A DNA stretch of 64,000 bases from Streptomyces sp. WMMB303. GTDB taxonomy: Bacteria; Actinomycetota; Actinomycetes; Streptomycetales; Streptomycetaceae. Each line of letters opens with the position of its first letter. The stretch's first letter is position 1. The position numbers and the translations under genes are program-made. The stretch lies in NCBI RefSeq assembly GCF_029351045.1, contig NZ_JARKIN010000001.1, positions 4,886,501 through 4,950,500 on the forward strand. Direction: 5' to 3'. Positions 49,501-54,343 of this stretch are shown here, in pieces. The notes beneath the pieces were generated by a model. It searched no databases. It worked only from the letters and a program-made list of their open reading frames with translations, and was not told the origin of the DNA.

Positions 49501-52500
49501 CCACCACACGCCCACCCGGCACCAACAACCCCAGCGCACAATCCAGCACCCGGGACAGATACTCCCCATCCGGGAAATACTGCACCACCGAATTGAGAAC
49601 CACCGTGTCGAAATACCCCGACGGAAGATCCCCCGCCGCATCCGCCGGCTGACACCGCAACCACACCCGATCCGACAGCCCCGCCTCAGAAACCTGACCA
49701 CGAAGCCGCTCGATCACCGCACCCGACAGATCCGTACCCCAATACTCCTCAACCCCCGAAGCCAAATGCCCCATCAACAGACCGGACCCCACCCCGATCT
49801 CCAGAACCCGACCACCACCGAACCCACGCACCCGCTCGACAACCGCATCCCGCCACTCCCGCATCTCACCCAACGGAATCGGCTCACCCGAATACGAACT
49901 ATCCCAGCCGGCGAAATCCTCACCAAAACCACCCGACCCCACACCCGAATACACCGAGTCATAGGTCTCCCGCCATTCCTCCACCTGGGCCGCTGCCTCA
50001 TTGTTGGCGCCGATCGAGGCCGCGGCAGCCAGATCCGGCACCATGTACGCAGCAATCCGCTGATCGCCCGGCTCGTCCTCCCGTACGAGTACTGCTGCCT
50101 GACGTACTCCCTCACAGTCGGCCAATCGGGATTCGATCTCTCCGGGCTCGATCCGGAAGCCGCGCAGCTTCACCTGCTCGTCCGCGCGGCCCGCGAACTC
50201 CAGCTGGCCATCCACGCGCCAGCGCACCAGGTCACCCGTCCGATACATCCGCGCACCCGGCTCGAACGGCGACGCGACAAACCGCTCCGCCGACAACCCC
50301 GCACGCCCCAGATAACCCCGCGCCAACCCCGCACCCGACACATACAACTCACCCACCACACCGGCAGGAACCGGCCGCAACACCTCATCCAGCACATACA
50401 CCTGTGTATTCACCACAGGACGACCGATCGGCGCCACCACCCCACCCGACAACCCACCACTCATCGACACACACACCGTCGACTCCGTCGGCCCGTACGC
50501 ATTCACCACACGACGGCCATCAACCGACCACCGCGCAACCAACTCCGGCGGCGCCGCCTCACCCGCCAACACCACCGACTCCAACAACGGCAATGCGGAC
50601 TCCGCACCCACCGGCACCGCGCCCAACACCGACGGCGGCAACGTCACATGCGTAACCCGGCCCCGAGACAGCACCTTCAACAAGTCGTCGCCGACGACTC
50701 GACCACCCTCCGGCACCACCAACACGGCACCGGACCCGAAAGCCATCACCAGCTCCCAGAACGCCGCATCAAAACCCGGCGACGCAAACTGCAACACCCG
50801 ACTCGACGAACTGACCCCCAAACCCTCCACCTGAGCACGGGACAGACTCACCGCACCCCGATGAGAAACCACAACCCCCTTGGGCCGACCCGTCGAGCCA
50901 GAGGTGTAAATCACGTAGGCGGGATGCGCGGCCTGCACCACCACACCGGGATCGGTCTCCGGGAAGCCCGACAGATCCTGCGCCAACTCCTGCGGTCCCA
51001 GCACCAGCAGCGGATCCGCGTCCTCGACCATGAACGCACGCCGCTCGACCGGATACTCCGGATCCACCGGCACATACGCACCACCCGCCTTCACCACCGC
51101 AAGCACAGCCACCACCATCTCCACCGACCGCGGCAACTCCACCCCCACCAACACCTCGGGCCCCACACCCTGACCCACCAGCCAATGCGCCAACCGATTC
51201 GCCCGCGCATTCACCTCCCGGTAGGAGAAACTCTGCTGTCCATGGACCAGAGCCGTCGCCTCCCCGTCCCGCCGCACCTGCTCCTCGAACAACCCCGCAA
51301 GCGAGACCTCCGGCAACACCACCGCCGTGTCATTCCACCCGGCAAGCCGCTCCCGCTCCTCACCCGAGAGCAACTCCACCCCACCCACAGACACCGACGG
51401 ATCCGCCACCACCTGCTCCAACAACCGCACCCACCGCGCCAACAACCCCTCAACCGAACCCCGATCGAACAACTCCGTCGCGAACTCGACGACGGTCTCG
51501 ATGCCGGCCGGGCCATGGACGCGGTCATGGCGTTCGGTGAGGGAGACGAGCATGTCGAAGCGGGACGTCCCGGAACCGATCACCTCGGCCTGCACCTGGA
51601 GTCCGGGAAGTTCGAATTCCTCCGTCGGTGCGTTCTGGAGGACAAGCGCGACCTGGAAGAGCGGGTGGTGGGAGGTGGACCGGTTCGGGTTCAGCAACTC
51701 CACCAGGCGCTCGAACGGCACATCCTGGTGCTCGTACGCCGCCAGGCTCGCTCGCCGGACACGCGCGAGCAAGTCCTCGAAGGCGGGGTCGTCGGAGGTG
51801 TCCGCGCGAAGGACGAACATGTTGACGAAGAAGCCGATGAGGTCGTCGAGGGCTTCGTCCGTACGGCCGGCCACACCACTGCCCAACGCGATGTCGGTCC
51901 CCGCACCCAACCGCGTCAGCAGCGCCGCCATACCGGCCTGCAACACCATGAACACCGTCGTGTTCGACCGCCGCGCCAACTCCACCAGACCCCGATGCAA
52001 CTCGGCATCCAGCTCGAACATCAGCTGGGCGCCTTCGTAGCCGGCCGTGGTCGGCCGGGGCCGGTCGGTGGGAAAGGTCACCTGCTCCGGCAGGTCCGCC
52101 AGCTCCGCACGCCAGTAGGCCACCTGCTCGGAGAAAACGCTCTCCGGGTCGGCTTCGTCGCCCAGGAGCTCGCGCTGCCAGAGCGTGTAGTCGACGTATT
52201 GGACGGGAAGTTCGGGCCACTCCGGATCGCGCTGCTCGACACGGGCGGTGTACGCCTCCACCACGTCACGCGTCAGCGGAGCCATCGACCAGCCGTCACC
52301 CGCGATGTGATGCATGAGCAGCATCAGGACGCACTCGTCGGGTCGGAGCCGGAACAGCCATGCACGCAGAGGGACGTCCGAAGAGAGGTCGAAGGTGTGG
52401 CGGGCAGCCGAGTCCAGCGCATGCGGCAGTTCGTCCTCGGAGAGCGACCTGCTCTCCCAGCCGAGGTCGAACGCATCCGGGGAAAGGACGAGCTGCTGTG

Positions 52501-52750
52501 GTTCGCCGTCGACCTCCGGAAACACCGTCCGCAGGGACTCGTGCCGCTCCATCACGTCCCGCAGTGCCGCACGAAGCGCCTCCGCGTCGACATCGCCTTT
52601 GAGCCGGAGCGTCAGCGGCATGTTGTACGTGGCCGACGGTCCCTCCAGCTTGTGCAGGAACCACAGGCGACGCTGAGCGAAGGACAACGGGATCACGAGC
52701 TGATTCCTTCTGGGTCGTCGGACAAAGCCCTTGGGCACGCCCCGTGGCAC
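30518..52750 (-). CDS. six-module NRPS with terminal thioesterase
   Basis: Encodes up to 7410 residues from GTG 52750. An internal GTG at 52696 (giving IPLSFAQRRLW directly) has a better ribosome site (AGAAGGA, 8-bp spacing) and may be the true start. Order: C-A-MT-PCP, C-A-PCP, C-A-PCP, C-A-PCP, C-A-MT-PCP, C-A-PCP-TE. All six condensation domains keep HHxxxDG, all PCPs have GGHSL, and the thioesterase has GWSFG and a C-terminal His (LNHRHTQ). There is no epimerization domain. It starts with a C domain, so it needs an upstream peptidyl donor, which should be the last PCP of the downstream-encoded three-module NRPS. The thioesterase releases or cyclises the chain. It heads the leftward operon. 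Confidence 0.93.
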   Translation of the reverse strand: MPRGVPKGFVRRPRRNQLVIPLSFAQRRLWFLHKLEGPSATYNMPLTLRLKGDVDAEALRAALRDVMERHESLRTVFPEVDGEPQQLVLSPDAFDLGWESRSLSEDELPHALDSAARHTFDLSSDVPLRAWLFRLRPDECVLMLLMHHIAGDGWSMAPLTRDVVEAYTARVEQRDPEWPELPVQYVDYTLWQRELLGDEADPESVFSEQVAYWRAELADLPEQVTFPTDRPRPTTAGYEGAQLMFELDAELHRGLVELARRSNTTVFMVLQAGMAALLTRLGAGTDIALGSGVAGRTDEALDDLIGFFVNMFVLRADTSDDPAFEDLLARVRRASLAAYEHQDVPFERLVELLNPNRSTSHHPLFQVALVLQNAPTEEFELPGLQVQAEVIGSGTSRFDMLVSLTERHDRVHGPAGIETVVEFATELFDRGSVEGLLARWVRLLEQVVADPSVSVGGVELLSGEERERLAGWNDTAVVLPEVSLAGLFEEQVRRDGEATALVHGQQSFSYREVNARANRLAHWLVGQGVGPEVLVGVELPRSVEMVVAVLAVVKAGGAYVPVDPEYPVERRAFMVEDADPLLVLGPQELAQDLSGFPETDPGVVVQAAHPAYVIYTSGSTGRPKGVVVSHRGAVSLSRAQVEGLGVSSSSRVLQFASPGFDAAFWELVMAFGSGAVLVVPEGGRVVGDDLLKVLSRGRVTHVTLPPSVLGAVPVGAESALPLLESVVLAGEAAPPELVARWSVDGRRVVNAYGPTESTVCVSMSGGLSGGVVAPIGRPVVNTQVYVLDEVLRPVPAGVVGELYVSGAGLARGYLGRAGLSAERFVASPFEPGARMYRTGDLVRWRVDGQLEFAGRADEQVKLRGFRIEPGEIESRLADCEGVRQAAVLVREDEPGDQRIAAYMVPDLAAAASIGANNEAAAQVEEWRETYDSVYSGVGSGGFGEDFAGWDSSYSGEPIPLGEMREWRDAVVERVRGFGGGRVLEIGVGSGLLMGHLASGVEEYWGTDLSGAVIERLRGQVSEAGLSDRVWLRCQPADAAGDLPSGYFDTVVLNSVVQYFPDGEYLSRVLDCALGLLVPGGRVVVGDVRHAGSLRVLHAAVHGDRGVQARAVVDRAVLLEKELVVAPEFFTGLAGGDARVGAVDVRLKRGGCHNELTRHRYEVVLHKAPSKVRDVSGVPSRAWSAEFDLADVDGPVRVSGIPNARLVGEVAAERRLDGLDAGDLGSGVDPEELVVRGAELGLRVVVTWSSRSVALFDAVVLPGDEDERPMSGVYVPAGSGGPWVNSPVAARGIGAVVKAARERLVEGLPEYMVPSAVMVLDRLPLTPNGKLDRKALPVPEYAASVGGRKARTPQEETLCGLFAEVLGLERVGIDDSFFDLGGHSLLATRLVSRIRSTLGVEVPIRDVFGAPTVAGLVGRLTAAEGQARTALAPMPRPEAVPLSFAQRRLWFLHKLEGPSATYNMPLVLRLQGSVDAEALHTALQDLVVRHESLRTVYSKVEDEPCQVVLDAASAELEWQRRPVTEEELPEALGSAARHAFDLASEIPVRAWLFEVGQEECVLLLLVHHIAGDGWSMGPLARDVVAAYTARAQGGVPQWSELPVQYADYTLWQRELLGDENDPDSLYAEQVGFWRDRLADLPQQVTFPTDRPRPAVVSYEGAHLQFQLDAELHRGLVALARRSDTTVFMVLQAGLAALLTRLGAGEDIPLGSPIAGRMDDALDDLVGFFVNTLVLRTDTSGDPSFEELLGRVRESSLAAYAHQDVPFEHLVELLNPNRSTSHHPLFQVILGLQNAQEGSFELPGLHVAAEGVDLGVARSDLAVNVIERYDDAGEPTGVEALAEFAQALYDRSTVEGFARRWVRLLEQLVADPSAPIGRAELLTGSERDRILSEWNDTSAEGNGASVEVPADTLAGLFEARARRAPEATAVVFAGTRVGYGELNARANRLAHWLIARGVGPEKLVAVELPRSVEMVVAVLAVSKAGGAYLPLDPDYPRDRRDLMLEDARPVLVLGSDVMAQDVSGRAETDPPRSAAPHHPAYVIYTSGSTGTPKGVVVTHTGVAALSRTQVQRLGVSPESRMLQFASASFDVAFGDLCTAFAGGAALVLPEPGQLSSEALLRLLADAEVTHVQLPVSVLRALTFDGVESALPRLETVVAGGEVCPPELAARWSAGRRLLNAYGPTEATVCVSTHTVTDSEPSSGGVVPIGRPVADTRVFVLDAGLRPVPAGVPGELYVSGSGLARGYLDRAGLTAERFVASPFEPGARMYRTGDLARWRADGHLEFVGRADEQVKLRGFRIEPGEIESVLAGCAGVRQAAVVAREDVPGDQRLAAYVVPEKSEGAAVALEPTTLVARLADRLPEYMVPSAVMVLDRLPLTPNGKLDRKALPAPEYAVSAGGRTARTPQEEVLCGLFAEVLGLERVGIDDRFFELGGHSLLATRLVSRIRSVLGVELPIRDVFGAPTVAGLAGRVAALEGQTRIPLVPAPRPEAVPLSFAQRRLWFLHKLEGPSATYNMPLVLRLGGGVDAEALHTALRDVATRHESLRTVFRELDGEPHQVVLDPADVAFGWDHRRVTEEELPDVLAEKARYPFDLATEMPVRAWLFEVGQEECVLLLLMHHIAGDGWSMGPLARDVVAAYTARSQGGVPRWSELPVQYADYALWQRELLGSEDDADSVYAQQVSYWRHQLADLPEQVTFPADRPRPAVASHEGASLAFELDAGLHRGLVGLARRSDTTVFMVLQAGLAALLTRLGAGEDIPLGSPIAGRMDDALDDLVGFFVNTLVLRTDTSGDPSFEELLGRVRESSLAAYAHQDVPFEHLVELLNPNRSTSHHPLFQVILGLQNAQEGSFELPGLHVETGGVDLSIVKTDLELNVMERHSLGGAPGGIAMAVQYSVELFDRRTVEAFAARWVRLLRAVVARPECRIGAVELLSEGERELVLGEWPVGGGPGPATASLPQLLEERVVASPTAAAVEDADGAVWTYRLLNARANRIAHWLIGQGVGPEQLVGVLLPRSASLLAVVWGILKAGAAYVPVDPEYPAERIAHILGDSNPSLLLTDLELVDRVPGQGVREVACLDSPDVEELLAAQPDRDPVDADRVVPSHVRQLAYVIYTSGSTGMPKGTAVTHTGLAALGATLRERTAADAGSRVLQLAPMAFDASVLEMMLALTCGGTLVVPGVVRLAGEELARRLEDQRITHAFIPPSVLATLPQGAESNLKEFRSLIVGAEACPPELAERWAPGRRMVNLYGPTETTVAATISSPLSGPEAPIGYPNQGVRAYVLDARLGPVAPGAIGELYVAGSGVTRGYLGRPELTAGRFVADPFAPAGSRMYRTGDVVRWRKDGQLDYLGRGDDQIQIRGFRVEPEEVRHVLAGHPAVSRAVVVPREDGHGGLVLVGYVVPDRDTAEGFAPDRVRADLRLQVPEHMVPAALVPLAEVPLLPSGKIDRQALPDPEFAAGGGAGRAPRTAREELLCALFAELLGLERVGIDTSFFDLGGHSLLATRLVSRIRQALNVEVPLRVLFGAPTVAQLAEHIVGRLDGEAVRPALHRAGERPESVPLSFAQRRLWFQHKLEGPSATYNMPLPLRLRGTVDPAAMRAALRDAVGRHESLRTVFPETDGEPQQRVLDAADAAFGWEHRQVTEAELPTVLDEAARHAFDLTGEVPFRAALFEIGPDNWVLLLLLHHIAGDGWSMGPLARDVVTAYTERCRGRAPEWEPLPVQYVDYTLWQRELLGAEDDPGSLYSQQVDYWRGRLAGLPERIALPADRSRTSAASFEGASVDFATSAEVHQRLADLARETGATVPMVVQAALAALLTRLGAGPDVPLGSPIAGRMDTALDDLVGFFVNTLVLRTDTSGDPSFRELVERVRETNLAAYAHQDVPFDHLVELLNPRRSSAHHPLFQVMLVMQDNPTGAFELPGLDVAGEPVDIETAKVDLSVNVLERHTGSGAPAGIVGAVKYATDLFDRSTVRSVLDRWRRLLEQVAADPSLTVGQVELLAEEERGQLLTTWNDTAVEVPQATLFELFETQVRRSPDAVALVCGEQSLSYGELNARANRLAHWLIGQGVGPEKLVAVELPRSVEMVVAVLAVLKSGGAYVPVDPEYPRERRELILRDAAPALVLDGEALARDLSGEPDTDPEVDVEMEHPAYVIYTSGSTGRPKGVIVEHRAVANYLNWTTHHYPAARGATLVPTSIAFDLTVTGLYTTLVVGGRVYLSALEDVPTGSGGVPVALAKTTPSHLPMLSELPEHRSPGEMLILGGEALTAEALAEWRAAHRRVTVVNAYGPTETTVNCTEFRIGPKDKPAAGAVPIGRPFWNMRAYVLDARLNPLPAGAVGELYISGAQLARGYLGRTGLTAERFVACPFEPGARMYRTGDLARWRADGQLEYSGRADEQVKVRGFRIEPGEVAAALLDHPEVGQAAVVAHGTERDDTRLVGYVVTAAGHSSPDIAALRAHVADRLPEFMVPASVVVLDELPLTPNGKLDRQALPAPEFTALSDGRAPRTPEEELLCGLFAQVLGVERVTVDDSFFDLGGHSLLATRLISRIRATLGAEVPIAAVFESPTVAGLSARLDAGGRTRTPLAPMPRPDTIPLSFAQRRLWFLHRLEGPSSAYNWPLALRLSSAVDQNALRAALNDLAVRHESLRTVFTETDGEPHPAVLDPSEAAVRLDVEHVPASSLHRAVQQAIGHRFRLDSAPPVRAWLFLPATETAPDGEAAAEPVEPAGPVLVVLMHHIIGDGASRAPLMRDLGRAYGARLAGAAPDWEPLPVQYADYSIWQQQLLGTTDEPGSLAAQQLAYWREALDGIPAQLELPTDRPRPAVAGYQGDTLDFTLDAELHAALRQVATDSRATLFMVVQAGFAALLSRLGAGHDIPVGVPIAGRTDEALTDLVGFFVNTLVLRTDTRGNPRFDEVLDRARDTALSAYAHQDLPFEFLVEALNPVRSQASNALFQVMFQLHNVAAPTQRLHDVEAAPYPLEGDNAKFDLFLSLAETQDEEGRPAGLSGTLEYATELFDRATAEQIARLYENLLRAVAADPAVRVADAELLSEKELSETLVDRNATTAPAPAPLAHTRFERQAALTPGALAVRAGDRTADYRHLNTRANRLARLLLDRGIGRESVVALALPRSVDMVAALLAVQKAGATYLPMDPAHPADRLAYVLRDAAPAALVTTADIREHLPAARPDLVVTLGDPDVEQQLAECPPHDVTDADRRSPVHPADAAYVIYTSGSTGRPKGVLVSYGSLSQFLDSVGARLGLTARDRMVAATTLTFDIAAVELYAPLLAGASVEVATDRVGKDPIALHRLIRDSGATVFQGTPSVYRAILTHDPEGLTGVRLLVGGEALSASLAEQLHAQGGGAVNLYGPTEATVWITASEVTGPPLPPMIGRPLPNAQVYVLDSRLRPVPDGVPGELYLAGPFLARGYLGRPALSAERFVADPHGAPGTRMYRTGDLARWRAEGGLEFVGRADDQVKVRGFRIEPGEVEAALSRQPGVAEATVLVREDADTPQLVGYIVPDQEWARRSDHAEDGRRVASWREVYESVYRGQADSGGFWEDFGIWTSSYDGSPIPLTEMHQWRSAAVAEILRLAPRNVLELGVGNGLILSQVAPHCDAYWGTDFSAAAVESLRARTAERPELAERVELRAQAADDTSGLPEGFFDTVVLNSVAQYFPHADYLARVVRESLRLLAPGGSLFLGDIRNLRLLRHLQAGVVSHRPEAASAPQEAQALLEQRIREEEELLLAPDFFVLLAETLEDVGGVEVRLKRAEHANELSRYRYDVVVHKTPSAPQTATHLPELTWEAVGADAGGLSAALRAHPAGMRLADVPNARLRADHLALRTLEGGGDPAADSPAGLDPEAVHGLAAALGMEAVTTWANSGRDDCFDAVVRPEGTGTPVAAYRGCDTTRTAAPHANSPAAHRRTVELNRELRTGLRTWLPEYMVPTAFVVLDRMPLTPIGKLDCKALPAPDYRALQQGRAPRTAQETALCALFAEVLGLEQVGIDDSFFDLGGHSLLATRLVSRIRTVFGVEIAIGTVFDDPTVAGLGQHLSDGERARAALVPMPRPHHIPLSYAQRRLWFLHKLEGPSATYNMPLALRLTGRVDQEALHTALLDVAARHESLRTVFPETDDEPHQVVLAPHQAAVPWETRAVAADELPAALGAAACHAFDLATEPPLRAWLFEEPEGGSDTCVLLVLMHHIAADGWSLAPLAKDLVAAYSARCAGTAPEWDALPVQYADFTLWQQQALGREDDPDSAIARQVAFWRQMLAGAPEELNLPTTRPRPEQPSHQGATVTVELPAHVHRGLAELASASGASVFMTLQATMAVLLSKLGAGDDIVMGAPIAGRTDEALDDLVGFFVNTLVLRTDLSGNPSFGELLGRVRETDLAVYAHQDLAFERLVEIINPDRTTSRHPLFQVMMSLANTDRADLTLPGLDVTPLDAGTGAAKFDLDFTFGEHFTDDGAPAGVTGQLRYATDLFDHDAATALTSRLVRVAEAVVAAPERSVREIDVLTAAERQQALLEGNDTDFETPATTVVQLLQDRAEASPDAVAVEADDALLTYRELNERANRLARHLAALGAGPERFVALAVPGSAAMPVAMLAVLKSGAGYLPLDLDHPADRLAYALDDTAPLCVLTTTEAAPQLPETAHTHLLLDSPETAEALAALPSHNLSDADRTAPLLPRHPAYVIYTSGSTGRPKGVVVEHHSVANYLTWAMRHYPAARGTTLVHSSLAFDLTVTGLYTTLVSGGRVHLGSLRELAGREPADTPVTLVKATPSHLPLLAELPPDWSPTDTLILGGEALTGEAVAAWRHRHPAVTVINAYGPTELTVNCAQFELEPGAEQPTGPVPIGRPFWNMRAYVLDAGLRPVPPGTTGELYMSGAQVARGYLGRPGLTAERFVPSPFEPGARMYRTGDLARRRPDGLLEFAGRADEQVKVRGFRIEPGEIAAVLGSHPSVRRAVVVAREDGPGGARLVGYVVPESGAAEPDVRALRAHVAEALPDYMVPAAVVALEDIPLTPNGKLDRAALPAPDFSEAGRGRAPRTPHEEVLCGLFADVLELERVGVDDSFFDLGGHSLLAARLMSRIRGVLGVELPLRTLFGAPTVAGLAARLETGGDGNALDVLLPLRAQGSRRPVFCVHPGSGLGWSYAGLLQYLDRDTPVYALQARGLTGGELAKSVEEMAEDYLEQIRRVQPAGPYHLLGWSFGGVVAHAVAALLEERGEQVAMLALLDCFPVNPVSRREVEESMPKVRVADVHRAMLGLFDIELTDEEAEQLTHETTVELLTTKNSALAGLSETEVAAMMHLTVNHTLLGLDNRPRPVSAPTLILAATGGENDHQLEPGTWDPYLTGTVEFQKLNHRHTQMMNPEPLREIGPLVAEKLRQIGSPATAHPTALPPSHPTE
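34570..38995 (-). other. NRPS module 8: C-A(Gly-like)-divergent NMT-PCP
   Basis: Pocket residues are D-I-V-Q-L-G-L-V-W, close to the Gly code (D-I-L-Q-L-G-L-I-W). The MT (NVLELGVGNGLILSQVAP) clearly differs from the other four. The condensation active site reads HHIIGDGASRAP, and A10 is the odd IGKLDCK (usual NGKxDR), with the Lys kept. Predicted N-methylglycine (sarcosine). Confidence 0.7.
39000..42095 (-). other. NRPS module 7: C-A(Asp)-PCP
   Basis: Pocket residues are D-L-T-K-I-G-A-V-N. The D-L-T-K start is the hallmark of Asp/Asn pockets in calcium-dependent lipopeptide and surfactin synthetases. Predicted Asp, or a beta-hydroxylated form if the dioxygenase acts here. Confidence 0.75.
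42100..45305 (-). other. NRPS module 6: C-A(hydrophobic)-PCP
   Basis: Pocket residues are D-A-L-F-I-G-L-V-A, hydrophobic and not assignable by eye. A10 reads PSGKIDRQ with the catalytic Lys kept. No methyltransferase. Confidence 0.65.
45310..48465 (-). other. NRPS module 5: C-A(unassigned)-PCP
   Basis: Pocket residues are D-V-G-Q-V-G-A-V-C. The last four residues recall aromatic-accepting pockets, but Gly at 239 and Gln at 278 are not a pattern I can assign. No methyltransferase. Confidence 0.65.
48470..52750 (-). other. NRPS module 4: C-A(Phe)-NMT-PCP
   Basis: Pocket residues D-A-W-T-V-A-A-V-C (Phe). The MT has EIGVGSG and is almost identical to those of modules 1-3. Predicted N-methyl-Phe. 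The first condensation domain should accept the chain from the three-module protein. Confidence 0.75.
48598..49980 (-). repeat. MT-PCP cassette, copy 4
   Basis: Same cassette in module 4 of the other NRPS gene, about 22.5 kb from copy 3. Near-identity across two genes implies recent duplication or gene conversion. Confidence 0.85.
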
Positions 52751-53566
52751 CCGTGGCTCATCGGGTGGATGGGCCCGTGTGGCAAGAGGACAGCGGAGTA
52801 GCTGTCAGCAGGCGTGAAAAAGTCAGGTTGAGAGGAGGAAAAGGGAAGACGGCACAGGAATGCCGACAGGAACGACGTAGGCCGAAGCCGCGTCAGAGCT
52901 GTTCGGCAGATCTCGCGGTGCGGGTGCCGGAATTATCGCGTGTCGGCCCTACCGCGTGCGCACACGTCGGACCCCGCCGCAATTGCCCATCTCGAGGTCG
53001 CGCACTCCTGGCGCACCACACCAGCGTCGTCGGTCGTCTTCGGACCCCAACACAAAGCCCCCCGTAGCGCCTTGTCGTTTGGTCGGGCGTAACTCCGCCC
53101 GGGCGGCGTCACATTAGCCGCGTACCCCCGGAGTGAAACACACTCGCCCCACGACGTGTCAAGGTCGAATCCGACGCCCCTGGAGGGCAGCCGATGTCGC
53201 CAAAGACGCGTGTGCGCAGGCGAGTTGAGCGTTCAACCTGGTTCCGGCCCAGACCCCCGGAGCGCCGCCGGGAAGGACCGGCCCCGGGGCGGTGCGAGGC
53301 TCCGACACCTTCCATCCGAAGCCGCCCCGCATGTGAGCTACCTCATACACCCGAGCCGAATGTATCGCATAGCGTGTCCAGCCGGTGACGGCGGATGCCG
53401 ACGTTTGACACCCATCCGCCCCCTTCTCGTTCCGTTTCCACCTCGTTTCCATCTCACTCCGGCCTTCGGGAGCCGCACTCCTCCCACCCGACTGATTCCG
53501 CGTGGCCCGTCGCACCATCCGAACGTGGAACGTCTCCCGCCCGACCCTGAGGGACGTGCAAGGTTC
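52751..53566. promoter_or_regulatory. 816-bp divergent intergenic region upstream of NRPS operon and methyltransferase
   Basis: No credible gene was found. It should hold the promoters of the leftward NRPS operon and the rightward methyltransferase-P450 pair. Seen: a minus-strand TTGACA (53162-53157) in the context ACCTTGACA, shared with the promoter at 9366-9371 but without a clear -10 box, and an inverted repeat GAGTG-aaaca-CACTC (53131-53145). The base composition is less GC-rich than in the genes around it. Confidence 0.45.
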
Positions 53567-54289
53567 ATGCCAAAAGACAACGCCCGGCGAAGCGCTCTCG
53601 AGATCCTGGAAAAGCAGCGGCAGTTCGACCTCACCCTGGCGGAGATCGACGACATCGAAGGGTTCGATGCGATACTCGGCGTGGAGACGGGCAAGCCGGT
53701 GGAGCCCTGGGAAGTGCTGGAGGCGGACGACCGCACCCTGGAGAACAATTCGCGCTATTCACCGACGCCGGTCCGCACGGTGCGCGCCGCGCTCACCGCG
53801 GCCGCGGTCCGGCACGAGGAGATCTCCTTCGTCGACTTCGGCTCGGGGAAGGGGCGCGTGCTGCTCATCGCCGCCGAATACCCCTTCAAACGGGTCATCG
53901 GCGTGGACTTCTCCTCCGAGCTCTGCGCAACGGCCAGGAAGAATGTCGAGCACACCGTCAGGAGCTCGTCGGTGCGCCGGAGCCCCATCGAGATCCACCA
54001 CCAGGACGCACGCGAGTTCGACATCCCTGACGATGCGGGGTTCTTCTACTTCTACGAGCCCTTCTCGGCGGCCGTCGCCGCGGCAGTCCTCGACAACATC
54101 GAGGCGTCTGTCAGCCGGTCACCACGCGCCGCGGTGCTGTGCTTCGTGGGGTCGGCCCTTCTCTCCGAAGTGGAACAGCGCCGCTCCTGGGCGCAGTTGG
54201 GAGACCCCCTGGCCTCACCGGACACCGAGTACTACAGCACCCGGCTCTACACGTACACGAACGGCTCCGAGGGAGCGCACCCCGGGTAG
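53567..54289 (+). CDS. class I SAM-dependent methyltransferase
   Basis: Encodes 240 residues from ATG 53567 (MPKDNARRSALEI); the in-frame upstream stretch to 53156 has no ribosome site and no conserved look. SAM motif I is FVDFGSGKGR (about residues 88-97), with an acidic motif II at GVDFSSEL and motif-IV-like FFYFYEPF. The Ser/Asn/Arg-rich lead-in NNSRYSPTP resembles small DOT1-like methyltransferases. It precedes the P450 by 54 bp, forming a rightward pair divergent from the NRPS operon. Probable tailoring O-, N- or C-methylation of the peptide or an amino acid; the target is unknown. Confidence 0.75.
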   Translation: MPKDNARRSALEILEKQRQFDLTLAEIDDIEGFDAILGVETGKPVEPWEVLEADDRTLENNSRYSPTPVRTVRAALTAAAVRHEEISFVDFGSGKGRVLLIAAEYPFKRVIGVDFSSELCATARKNVEHTVRSSSVRRSPIEIHHQDAREFDIPDDAGFFYFYEPFSAAVAAAVLDNIEASVSRSPRAAVLCFVGSALLSEVEQRRSWAQLGDPLASPDTEYYSTRLYTYTNGSEGAHPG

Positions 54290-54343
54290 CTGCTTTCCGG
54301 CGCAGCTCCGCAGTACCTCCGTACCGAAGGCGAGTCCCCCTCC

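Noticed and set aside
17424..49980. Long direct repeats considered as insertion sequences or transposons
   Set aside because: The repeats are internal to NRPS modules, stay in frame, have no terminal inverted repeats and encode methyltransferase/PCP domains.
52744..53067. A 107-codon plus-strand frame in the region upstream of the NRPS operon
   Set aside because: It overlaps the NRPS start, has no ribosome site or conserved look, and its amino-acid make-up is typical of non-coding high-GC DNA.
53405..53410. TTGACA on the plus strand upstream of the methyltransferase as a promoter
   Set aside because: No acceptable -10 element lies 16-19 bp downstream, so it was not called.
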